A stretch of DNA of 5,469 nucleotides, from the NCBI GenBank assembly GCA_018623305.1, contig JAAZVR010000079.1, forward strand, positions 1 through 5,469, given 5' to 3'. Within the stretch, counting starts at the first letter, position 1. Each line of letters begins with the position of its first letter. Below the pieces are notes generated by a model. That model did not search any database. It worked only from the letters and a program-made list of their open reading frames with translations, and was not told the DNA's origin. The stretch is from Thiotrichales bacterium (GTDB lineage: Bacteria; Pseudomonadota; Gammaproteobacteria; JAAZVR01). Positions 1 through 5,469 of the stretch are shown here, one piece after another. Position numbers and translations under genes: made by a program.

Positions 1-886
1 AGGTCGTTCCCCAAAGCACGGCTTTTTTACCACCCGCATTCATGGAAATATTGCCACCAATGGTTGATGCTTCATGAGAAGTTGGATCTACCGCGAAAGC
101 TAAACCGTTGCGCTCTGCTAATTCAGTCACACGCTTAGTCACAACCCCAGCCCCGACTTGAACCGTTGGAACAGGCACACCGACTTCAGGCAACTCCAAC
201 TTCTCAACCATACCGATGTATTCCAACTTTTCGGTATTGATGATGACTGTATCTTTTGCTAAAGGTACAGCTGAACCGGTGTAACCTGTACCGCCACCGC
301 GAGGAATAATTTTCAAATCAAGCTTAATTAATTCTTGGATGATGTAAGGAATTTCTGCTTCTGTATCGGGATTAATCACCACCAACGGCAATTCAACACG
401 CCAGTCGGTCGCATCTGTCGCGTGAGATACTCGAGCCAGACCACCGAAATCAATATTGTCTGGTTTTGTGACTGTTTTGAGCGCTGTTAGAACTTTTTGA
501 CGCAATGCGTTTTGGGCAGGAAACCAAGCTTCAAAAGTTTCAACCGCCGAACGAACTTTGACCGCCAACTGACGAGCCAGCTCGTTACCATCCAAGCGAC
601 TATCGACCTGTTTCAAACGATGATACAAAGCATCCACTAAAGCTTTTAAGCGTTTGTTATGTTTCAACAAATCATCTTGAATATAGGGGTTTCTCGAAAC
701 CACCCACATATCCCCAAGCACTTCAAAAAGCATGCGTGCAGAGCGACCTGTATTGCGGGATTCTCGCAACTCTTCAACCATCTTCCAGCCATCTTCACCA
801 ATAAATCTCAGTGAAATTTCTCGGTCTGAAAAAGAAGTGTAGTTGTATGGTATTTCGCGAATACGTTTAATCGTTTGAGCGCTCAT
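1..886 (-). CDS. FAD-binding oxidoreductase with DUF3683-type N-terminus (partial, C-terminus off the left edge)
   Basis: The gene starts at ATG 886-884 and stays open to the window edge, giving 295 residues with no stop. The upstream codon 892-890 is an in-frame TAG only two codons before the ATG, so the start cannot lie further out. A possible ribosome site, AGGGA at 905-901, sits a rather long 14 nt away. Residues 1-140 (opening MSAQTIKRIREIPYNYTSFS) match my memory of the DUF3683 N-terminal extension. Residues from about 160 form an FAD-binding type 4 (PCMH) domain: PRGGGTGYTG at 195-204 is the classical pyrophosphate-binding loop of GlcD/D-lactate dehydrogenase flavoproteins, followed by VDPTSHEASTIGGNISMNAGG at 267-286. 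Family members are very long (well over 1000 residues) and continue into an FAD-oxidase C-terminal domain and iron-sulfur/CCG domains, which cannot be seen here. The likely role is oxidation of a 2-hydroxy acid such as D-lactate; the substrate is inferred and unproven. It lies 70 bases downstream of darP on the same strand. Confidence 0.85.
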   Translation of the reverse strand, partial: MSAQTIKRIREIPYNYTSFSDREISLRFIGEDGWKMVEELRESRNTGRSARMLFEVLGDMWVVSRNPYIQDDLLKHNKRLKALVDALYHRLKQVDSRLDGNELARQLAVKVRSAVETFEAWFPAQNALRQKVLTALKTVTKPDNIDFGGLARVSHATDATDWRVELPLVVINPDTEAEIPYIIQELIKLDLKIIPRGGGTGYTGSAVPLAKDTVIINTEKLEYIGMVEKLELPEVGVPVPTVQVGAGVVTKRVTELAERNGLAFAVDPTSHEASTIGGNISMNAGGKKAVLWGTT

Positions 887-937
887 TTGCTATGTCTTTA
901 TCCCTAAGGTAAATGCGTTTTTGCTTGATATTTTTAG

Positions 938-953
938 TTCTGCGATTTTAGCA
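938..953 (-). promoter_or_regulatory. Possible extended -10 promoter for the FAD oxidoreductase gene
   Basis: On the minus strand, TGCTAAAAT (953-945) matches an extended -10 element (TGn followed by TAAAAT, 5 of 6 to consensus). It lies just after the darP stop and would start transcription near 938, giving a leader of about 50 nt. No good -35 is seen at 16-18 bp; a TTGAAA at 977-972 is too far away (21 bp spacer). The 70-base gap is the longest between same-strand genes in the window, which makes a separate promoter plausible. Read-through from darP remains possible, since no terminator hairpin is visible in the gap. Confidence 0.3.
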
Positions 954-956
954 CAA

Positions 957-1508
957 TCACAAAAAATTCTCTTTCAAATACTGGTACAAAGCCTTGTAGG
1001 CCTTCTTTTGCTTTTTCGAATCTTCAAGTGACTCATTTTTTTTGGCTTCTTTCTGCGCATTACGCAAAGCTTGTCTGAATGACTGAACATCAACGCTCGG
1101 ATGCTCATCAATCAATTGAGTCATCAAGGCGTTATCGCCTTCAATCAACTGATCCCGATAAGTTTCCAACAAATGCAATTTAGCTATAGATTTCTTATCT
1201 TCCATCGTAAAAGCATCGAGTTGATCAGAAATCGCATCAATATCCTCATCTCGCAGAATTTTCGCGCAGAACTGCATTTGGCGCTTACGTGCACCTGAGG
1301 CCTTCATACCCTTCAAGTCCAACAAATGCCCTTCAAAATAATCAGACACAGGCAGTCGTTTGATTTTTTTATTATCCAGCTCAACCAAGTCTTCAATAAG
1401 CGACTGATTGTCTTTCAGATCACGTTTAACTTCAGATTTAGAGACCCATTCAATCTCTTCACCTGTAGTCTCATCAATCGTGACTTCACCTAATTTACCT
1501 TTTTTCAT
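957..1508 (-). CDS. darP: Ribosome-associated 50S assembly factor DarP/YjgA (DUF615 family)
   Basis: This 183-residue protein matches the E. coli YjgA/DarP family (177-183 residues) along its whole length. The diagnostic segment is EWVSKSEVKRD at 20-30. It is followed by the helical body with GARKRQMQFCAKILRDEDID in the middle, an RDQLIEGD stretch, RNAQKEAKKN, and the family-typical ending KALYQYLKENFL. From the family, DarP binds late 50S precursors and promotes peptidyl transferase centre maturation in the cytoplasm; the highly charged, helix-rich composition agrees. The ATG follows the TAA of the upstream ycgN-like gene with no gap, and GGAG at 1518-1515 lies 6 nt upstream inside that gene's end, so expression is probably coupled to it. 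The protein looks complete and ordinary. Confidence 0.93.
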   Translation of the reverse strand: MKKGKLGEVTIDETTGEEIEWVSKSEVKRDLKDNQSLIEDLVELDNKKIKRLPVSDYFEGHLLDLKGMKASGARKRQMQFCAKILRDEDIDAISDQLDAFTMEDKKSIAKLHLLETYRDQLIEGDNALMTQLIDEHPSVDVQSFRQALRNAQKEAKKNESLEDSKKQKKAYKALYQYLKENFL

Positions 1509-1943
1509 TTATAACTCCACAATGTAATCTTCGAGGTCTTCCTCATGTTCAACCTCCTGTTCATTCACAATCGCCATGGCTTTTACTCCAATGGTCACAG
1601 GTATTGGTTGCCCTGTCAGTAAAGGATGCCACTCAGGCACATCTCTTTCTTCAAATCGACAACGATACGCACAGCTATCGGGTAACCAATCAATCTCTGC
1701 CAGATTGTCCAAGCTCAACTGAGTGCAGTTCGGCACGGTTTTAAATCGTCCCGCATAATCTCGACATCGCCCGCTTTCGCTGTCCAATAGCTGACAACTC
1801 ACACAGGTGGTATAAATCAGCCCTCGCTCTTCATCAAATTCCAACTTATGCAAACAACACAATCCGCAACCGTCACACAAAGACTCCCACTCATCGTGAC
1901 TGAGTTGTGCAAGAGGTTTAGTTAATGCTTTAGATAAACTCAT
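1509..1943 (-). CDS. ycgN: YcgN-like cysteine-cluster protein (UPF0260, CxxCxxCC superfamily)
   Basis: From ATG 1943 this encodes 144 residues closely resembling E. coli YcgN (UPF0260). Shared blocks are the opening WESLCDGCG.CCLHKL (W19-L34), WLPDSCAYR (86-94) and WHPLLTG (105-111). Ten cysteines are present (23, 26, 29, 30, 47, 50, 60, 73, 91, 95); the N-terminal CxxCxxCC signature is thought to bind zinc or an iron-sulfur cluster. The cellular function is not established. The frame also allows a GTG start at 1973 (154 residues, overlapping ligA by 44 nt). I prefer ATG 1943, because it puts the WESLCDGC block about 19 residues in, as in YcgN, and overlaps ligA by only 14 nt; neither start has a strong Shine-Dalgarno. 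The tail (about 128-144, EQEVEHEEDLEDY) is very acidic. It sits between ligA and darP in the operon and has no visible signal peptide. Confidence 0.88.
   Translation of the reverse strand: MSLSKALTKPLAQLSHDEWESLCDGCGLCCLHKLEFDEERGLIYTTCVSCQLLDSESGRCRDYAGRFKTVPNCTQLSLDNLAEIDWLPDSCAYRCRFEERDVPEWHPLLTGQPIPVTIGVKAMAIVNEQEVEHEEDLEDYIVEL
1515..1518 (-). promoter_or_regulatory. Ribosome binding site for darP inside the upstream gene
   Basis: GGAG reads on the minus strand 6 nt before the darP ATG and lies within the last codons of the ycgN-like gene, whose TAA directly precedes the ATG. This supports the darP start and suggests translational coupling. Confidence 0.65.
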
Positions 1944-3924
1944 TGAGCTTTTGCTCGTCCCAAATTTCGACACCCAAATCTTGTGCTTTGGTTAATTTTG
2001 ATCCTGCATCCACACCCGCAATGACGACATCTGTCTTTTTCGACACACTGCCCGTCACTTTTGCACCTGAAGCCTCCAAACGAGCTTTTATATCCGTGCG
2101 CGAAAGCTCACTGAACTTCCCTGTAATCACCATTACTTTTCCAGCGATAGGGCTGTCCTCGCTGACTTCAACGGGCTCTACCTGTTCCCATCGAACGCCC
2201 GCTGAGAGTAATTTTTCAATAATCGTTTGGTTGTGCGGTTCGCTCAAGAAATTCAACACATGCTGTGCAACCACTTCGCCAATATCAGGCAAAGCAACTA
2301 GCTCATCTAAATTGCTATTCATGAGAGCCTCAGCCGTTCCGTATGCTTGCGCTAGAGTTTTAGCGGTCACTTCGCCAACCTCTGGAATCCCTAATGCGTA
2401 AATAAAACGCGAAAAGGTCGTGTTTTTGGCTTTTTCGACAGAATTCAACAAATTTTGAGCCGATTTTTCGCCCATTCGGTCTAATTGAATCAAATCATCG
2501 TATTTCAAAGTAAACAAATCATTCACATGCTGAACAAGGCCTACATCGATTAATTGTTTGATGACTTTTTCGCCTAAACCTTGAATATCGAGGCCTTTTT
2601 TAGACACAAAGTGAGAAATTGAAAACCATTTTTGAGCATCACAAAATAAGCCACCTGAGCAACGAATGACAGTTTTATCTGCATCTTTTACCGCGTCTGA
2701 ACCACACACAGGGCATTGCTCTGGAAATTCATAGGGCACTGACTCCTCTGGACGCTTACCCAGAACCACACGAACCACTTCTGGGATCACATCCCCAGCA
2801 CGTCGAACGACGACCGTATCCCCCACTCGAACATCTTTTTTCTCGATTTCATCACGATTATGCAAGGTGGCATTCGAAACAATCACACCACCGACCTGCA
2901 CAGGCGCCAAGCGTGCTACAGGCGTCAATGCGCCCGTGCGCCCAACCTGAATATCAATCGCCTCTAAAACTGTGGTGACTTCTTGTGCAGGGAATTTATA
3001 AGCCATCGCCCAACGTGGCGCACGCGCGGTAAAGCCTGCCTCTTTTTGACCTTGAAGACTGTCCAGTTTGAAAACAATACCATCGATTTCATACGGCAGC
3101 GTCTCGCGCTTAGCTTGCAAGGCTTGAATGTATTCATTTAAGGCTTTTTGCGATTGCAAGCTTGCCATTTCAGGTTGCGTTTTAAATCCCCATTTGGCCA
3201 ACTGAGCCAACACGTCAGAATAACGCTCGCCTAAAGAAATGGAAACATCACCCACCCCATAACAAAACATCTGCAATGGACGTTGAGCCGCAACTTTTGA
3301 ATCCAACTGGCGCAACGAACCCGCCGCCGCATTGCGAGGATTCGCAAACAGTTTCTCCCCCTGTGCTTCCCGAGTTTGATTCAAAGCTTCAAACCCCGCT
3401 AAGGGCATAAAAACTTCGCCCCGAACCTCAAGCACTTCAGGAACATCATCAAATTCCAGTCGCAATGGAATATCTCGAATGGTCTTGATGTTATGCGTGA
3501 CATCTTCGCCCACGGTGCCATTACCGCGCGTTGCGCCATAAACCAACACACCTTGCTCATATCGCAAAGATATCGCCAAACCATCCAATTTCGGTTCAGC
3601 AACAAGAACCGGAAAATCTGTTACTTTTAACCGAGTTTGCAAGCGCTCAACAAAAGCACGCATCTCTTCTTCATTAAAGGCATTATCCAAAGACAACATC
3701 GGCTGGACGTGTTGAATTTCAGAAAAACTCGATAACACTCGCCCACCCACACGCTGAGTCGGAGAATAATCAACCTTTTCATCCGGATGTTCATTTTCAT
3801 AGGCGAGTAACGATTGAAATAGACCATCGTATTCTGCATCAGAAATTTCTGGATCATCCAGTTCATAATAACGACGATTATGGTATTCAACTTGTTGAAT
3901 TAGGTTTTGGTATTCAGGCGTCAT
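1930..3924 (-). CDS. ligA: NAD+-dependent DNA ligase LigA
   Basis: LigA seals 5'-phosphate/3'-OH nicks in DNA, joining Okazaki fragments and completing repair, using NAD+ to adenylate itself. Numbering from ATG 3924 (664 residues, normal for the family): domain Ia lies near 1-65 with HNRRYYELDDPEISDAEYD, and the adenylation motif EPKLDG has catalytic Lys112. Next come NPRNAAAGSLRQ near 195-206, EIDGIVFKLD with Lys286, and AYKFPA with Lys310. The OB fold follows, then the zinc finger CPVCG...C.....C with Cys404, 407, 422 and 428. Helix-hairpin-helix repeats cover about 440-560 (GLGEKVI, RMGEKSAQ, GIPEVGE, PDIGEVVA), and a C-terminal BRCT domain covers about 592-664 (GKVMVITGKF, DVVIAG). All key residues are intact, so this is probably the housekeeping ligase. 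A TTG three codons upstream (3933) is also open, but AAAGG at 3938-3934 is 9 nt from the ATG and directly touches the TTG. It overlaps zipA by 11 nt and the ycgN-like gene by about 14 nt. Confidence 0.98.
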   Translation of the reverse strand: MTPEYQNLIQQVEYHNRRYYELDDPEISDAEYDGLFQSLLAYENEHPDEKVDYSPTQRVGGRVLSSFSEIQHVQPMLSLDNAFNEEEMRAFVERLQTRLKVTDFPVLVAEPKLDGLAISLRYEQGVLVYGATRGNGTVGEDVTHNIKTIRDIPLRLEFDDVPEVLEVRGEVFMPLAGFEALNQTREAQGEKLFANPRNAAAGSLRQLDSKVAAQRPLQMFCYGVGDVSISLGERYSDVLAQLAKWGFKTQPEMASLQSQKALNEYIQALQAKRETLPYEIDGIVFKLDSLQGQKEAGFTARAPRWAMAYKFPAQEVTTVLEAIDIQVGRTGALTPVARLAPVQVGGVIVSNATLHNRDEIEKKDVRVGDTVVVRRAGDVIPEVVRVVLGKRPEESVPYEFPEQCPVCGSDAVKDADKTVIRCSGGLFCDAQKWFSISHFVSKKGLDIQGLGEKVIKQLIDVGLVQHVNDLFTLKYDDLIQLDRMGEKSAQNLLNSVEKAKNTTFSRFIYALGIPEVGEVTAKTLAQAYGTAEALMNSNLDELVALPDIGEVVAQHVLNFLSEPHNQTIIEKLLSAGVRWEQVEPVEVSEDSPIAGKVMVITGKFSELSRTDIKARLEASGAKVTGSVSKKTDVVIAGVDAGSKLTKAQDLGVEIWDEQKLNEFI

Positions 3925-4567
3925 AGGCCTCAACCTTTGCTTGCATCTGGTCTAATTGCTGATCAGTCAAAAGACGACCTCTGTCATTACAAACCAAGCC
4001 ATCCAACTGACTGTTGATTTGATTAATCAGCGCCAACATGGCCTCAAATGACTGAACATTAGACTCGTGAGTTGATGGCAAAGGCAGCAAAAATGAAAGC
4101 CCTTGCGTCGAAAAATCCGTCCCCATTTTTTCAGGAAAACGTCCAGGAGCTTGTTGATTCACTGCGATGATAATCGGTTTATCTTGATCTTGTACAAACA
4201 ATTCATAAACACATTTTTCCGAATCAAATTGCAAAGGAGAATCTGACAACGCCTTTTGCAAATCAAGGCCTTGGAAAACTTTATTAGGTCTCGACATTAA
4301 CTGAACAACAATCAAATCAGGCTCAAGCTGAGGTTTTTCAGCAGGTTGTTCAGGGACTATGTCAGCTTCAGCTTCAGAAATTTCTTCAATCTCGTCAAAC
4401 TTCATTTCAAACTGAGTTTGAGGCTCTTCTTTTTCTTCGCCATTTAAGGTTGGAGGCGTTTTTTCAAAAATCTCTTCGGCTAATTTTTTATTTTCTCGTG
4501 ATTCAAAGTAAGCCTTTGCACCCCAAAGTGCAGCCAAAACAGCAGCGCCTATCCATACATAATCCAT
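3914..4567 (-). CDS. zipA: Cell division protein ZipA (short form)
   Basis: ZipA is an inner-membrane protein that tethers FtsZ filaments to the membrane at the early division ring. This copy has 217 residues against 328 in E. coli. Residues 3-21 form a single hydrophobic N-terminal anchor (VWIGAAVLAALWGA), followed by a charged stop (ESRENKK) that places the rest in the cytoplasm. Residues 22-83 are a short linker rich in Glu and Asp with a few Pro, in place of the long Pro/Gln-rich linker of E. coli. Residues 84-217 are the FtsZ-binding domain. Its best match to E. coli ZipA is GRFPEKMGTDFSTQGLSFLL (142-161), then the helix SFEAMLALINQI (173-184) and LVCNDRGRLLTDQQLDQMQ (191-209), which align with the family's GTFDPEMKDFTTPGV, NFKLMLQSAQ and VVLDDQRRMMTPQKLREYQ. 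Only a weak ribosome site (GAGAG) precedes the ATG. It is the first minus-strand gene of the operon and overlaps ligA by 11 nt. Confidence 0.92.
   Translation of the reverse strand: MDYVWIGAAVLAALWGAKAYFESRENKKLAEEIFEKTPPTLNGEEKEEPQTQFEMKFDEIEEISEAEADIVPEQPAEKPQLEPDLIVVQLMSRPNKVFQGLDLQKALSDSPLQFDSEKCVYELFVQDQDKPIIIAVNQQAPGRFPEKMGTDFSTQGLSFLLPLPSTHESNVQSFEAMLALINQINSQLDGLVCNDRGRLLTDQQLDQMQAKVEAYDA
3934..3938 (-). promoter_or_regulatory. Ribosome binding site that decides the ligA start
   Basis: AAAGG on the minus strand ends 9 nt before ATG 3924, a good spacing. It would have zero spacing to the alternative TTG at 3933, so it favours the ATG. The site lies inside the 3' end of zipA, consistent with coupled translation. 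Confidence 0.6.
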
Positions 4568-4633
4568 ACTCGGTCACTCTCAGGTTGCTATCGCGTTAAA
4601 ATTGTCCAATATTCTAAAGGAATCTTTTCAACG
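4568..4633. promoter_or_regulatory. Divergent promoter region between zipA and the sugar kinase
   Basis: This 66-base spacer separates two divergent starts, so it should hold at least part of both promoters. For the kinase, TTGCTA (4585-4590) and TATTCT (4610-4615) could be -35 and -10, but with a long 19 bp spacer; TAAAAT (4597-4602) is another -10 candidate without a clear -35. For the zipA operon, TAGAAT on the minus strand (4617-4612) is a good -10 but has no matching -35. AAGGA at 4617-4621 is the likely ribosome site of the kinase, 12 nt before its ATG. The exact promoter positions are not secure, and zipA may instead be driven from within the kinase coding region. Confidence 0.4.
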
Positions 4634-5469
4634 ATGGGCTTTTATCTCGGTATTGACCTTGGCACTTCAGGCGTGCGTTTTTCTCTGATTGACTCAGAAC
4701 TGAATGAAATATACGGCGCGAAAGAAACGTTCGACTCTCAAACACCCAGCGAATGGTGGCAAGCCATCCTTCGACTGTTTAAAAAGACTCAACAGCAAGG
4801 CCTTTCAGAGCACATTGAACGTATAAGTTTTGATGCAACTAGCTCCACTGTTCACTTACTAAAACGATCTTCACAAGCAGTCATCAGTGAAAGCCTGATG
4901 TACAACGATGACCGAGCTAAAGATTTAGCCGCTCAATATAGTCATGTATTAGATAAAAATTCTGGCGCTTTTGGTGCCACATCCACATTCGCAAAAGCAC
5001 TATGGCTATTCGACAATCACTCCCATCAAAGTGATTTAATCATCGAGCATCAATCTGACTGGTTATCAAGGAGGCTTTCAGGGGTTATTGGCATTAGCGA
5101 TGAAAACAATGCTTTAAAACTTGGTTACGATCCGATTCATCGAGCCTACCCTGAAGCTATATTAAAACTTATGCCGAGTGCACTTTTACCTAAGGTTGTG
5201 CCAGTGGGAACTAAAATTGCGACCATTAGGCAAGAATTAGCAGATAAATTCAACATACCCACGCATACTCAAATCATTGCAGGCACAACAGACAGCATGG
5301 CCGCTTGGGTTGCCTCGATTGATAATCTTGACCAACCCGTTGGCGTGACTTCTTTGGGATCTACATTGGCCATTAAGATGGCTAGTTCAGTACCTATTTT
5401 TGATGCTAAACGAGGTGTTTATAGCCACCGACTGAAAGATACTTGGGTAGCAGGAGGTGCATCCAATAG
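4634..5469 (+). CDS. FGGY-family carbohydrate kinase, probable D-ribulose kinase (partial, C-terminus off the right edge)
   Basis: The first 278 residues are visible from ATG 4634, open to the window edge; the family is about 420-500 residues long. The N-terminal ATPase phosphate-1 loop is YLGIDLGTSGVR (4-15) with Asp8 and Thr11. The second FGGY segment has GTTDS with the likely catalytic base Asp220 (217-221), then VTSLGSTLAIK (238-248). FDATSSTV (66-73), SDWLSRRLSG (141-150), NALKLGYDP (159-167), GVYSHRL (261-267) and W.AGGASN (271-278) match, from memory, the cyanobacterial/plant D-ribulose kinase group (Synechococcus SePSK, Arabidopsis XK-1) rather than xylulokinase XylB. The predicted reaction is ATP plus D-ribulose to D-ribulose 5-phosphate in the cytoplasm. 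Substrate specificity is inferred; D-xylulose or another ketose cannot be excluded. It is transcribed divergently from zipA, and no sugar transporter, isomerase or regulator gene is visible beside it. Confidence 0.88.
   Translation, partial: MGFYLGIDLGTSGVRFSLIDSELNEIYGAKETFDSQTPSEWWQAILRLFKKTQQQGLSEHIERISFDATSSTVHLLKRSSQAVISESLMYNDDRAKDLAAQYSHVLDKNSGAFGATSTFAKALWLFDNHSHQSDLIIEHQSDWLSRRLSGVIGISDENNALKLGYDPIHRAYPEAILKLMPSALLPKVVPVGTKIATIRQELADKFNIPTHTQIIAGTTDSMAAWVASIDNLDQPVGVTSLGSTLAIKMASSVPIFDAKRGVYSHRLKDTWVAGGASN

Noticed and set aside
887..956. Possible terminator after darP
   Set aside because: T-rich stretches occur, but no GC-rich stem with a following T run can be drawn on the minus strand.
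1101..1298. 65-codon open frame on the plus strand opposite darP
   Set aside because: It lies entirely antisense to a conserved gene and shows no recognisable motif or ribosome site.
1943..2401. 152-codon open frame on the plus strand opposite the 3' part of ligA
   Set aside because: It is antisense to the conserved HhH and BRCT part of ligA, is rich in Ser/Thr/Pro as expected of a shadow frame, and resembles no known family.
3399..3890. Two short minus-strand open frames (3605-3399 and 3890-3627)
   Set aside because: Both are out-of-frame readings inside the conserved N-terminal and adenylation domains of ligA, with shadow-like composition rich in Met, Trp and Cys.
4601..4610. Small inverted repeat ATTG-TC-CAAT in the zipA/kinase spacer as an operator
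   Set aside because: Arms of four bases in AT-rich DNA are expected by chance, and the symmetry does not extend outward.
1..5469. Undescribed defence, mobile or RNA-based system
   Set aside because: The window is almost fully occupied by conserved housekeeping and metabolic genes; no spaced repeats, transposase, integrase, toxin-antitoxin pair, tRNA or structured RNA was seen on either strand.

Overview
The window looks like ordinary chromosomal DNA from a gammaproteobacterium. The evidence is a ZipA homologue (a division protein confined to Gammaproteobacteria), an NAD+-dependent DNA ligase directly downstream of it, and homologues of the E. coli proteins YcgN and YjgA/DarP. Base composition is moderate and slightly AT-rich by eye. 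A divergent, short ZipA combined with a large FAD oxidoreductase carrying a DUF3683-type N-terminus would fit a Thiomicrospira/Hydrogenovibrio/Methylophaga-like lineage, but that placement is a guess.

Layout, right to left on the minus strand: zipA (4567-3914), ligA (about 3924-1930), a ycgN-like CxxCxxCC protein gene (about 1943-1509), darP/yjgA (1508-957), and then, after a 70-base gap, the first 295 codons of a large FAD-linked oxidoreductase that runs off the left edge. The first four genes overlap or abut (zipA/ligA overlap 11 nt, ligA/ycgN overlap about 14 nt, ycgN/darP have a TAA stop followed at once by ATG). They almost certainly form one translationally coupled operon. On the plus strand, a FGGY-family sugar kinase starts at 4634, divergent from zipA across a 66-base spacer, and runs off the right edge.

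The operon joins housekeeping functions: septal ring assembly (ZipA), nick sealing in replication and repair (LigA), a cysteine-rich protein of unknown role, and large ribosomal subunit maturation (DarP). The kinase resembles the cyanobacterial/plant D-ribulose kinase group more than classical xylulokinase, so it may feed ribulose 5-phosphate into the pentose phosphate or Calvin pathways. The FAD protein resembles D-lactate/glycolate dehydrogenase-type flavoproteins.

I found no RNA gene, CRISPR array, insertion sequence, phage or defence module, and nothing that qualifies as a new system. The points worth a second look are the kinase assignment and its position, the compact acidic-linker ZipA, the DUF3683 fusion protein, and the start sites of ligA and ycgN.
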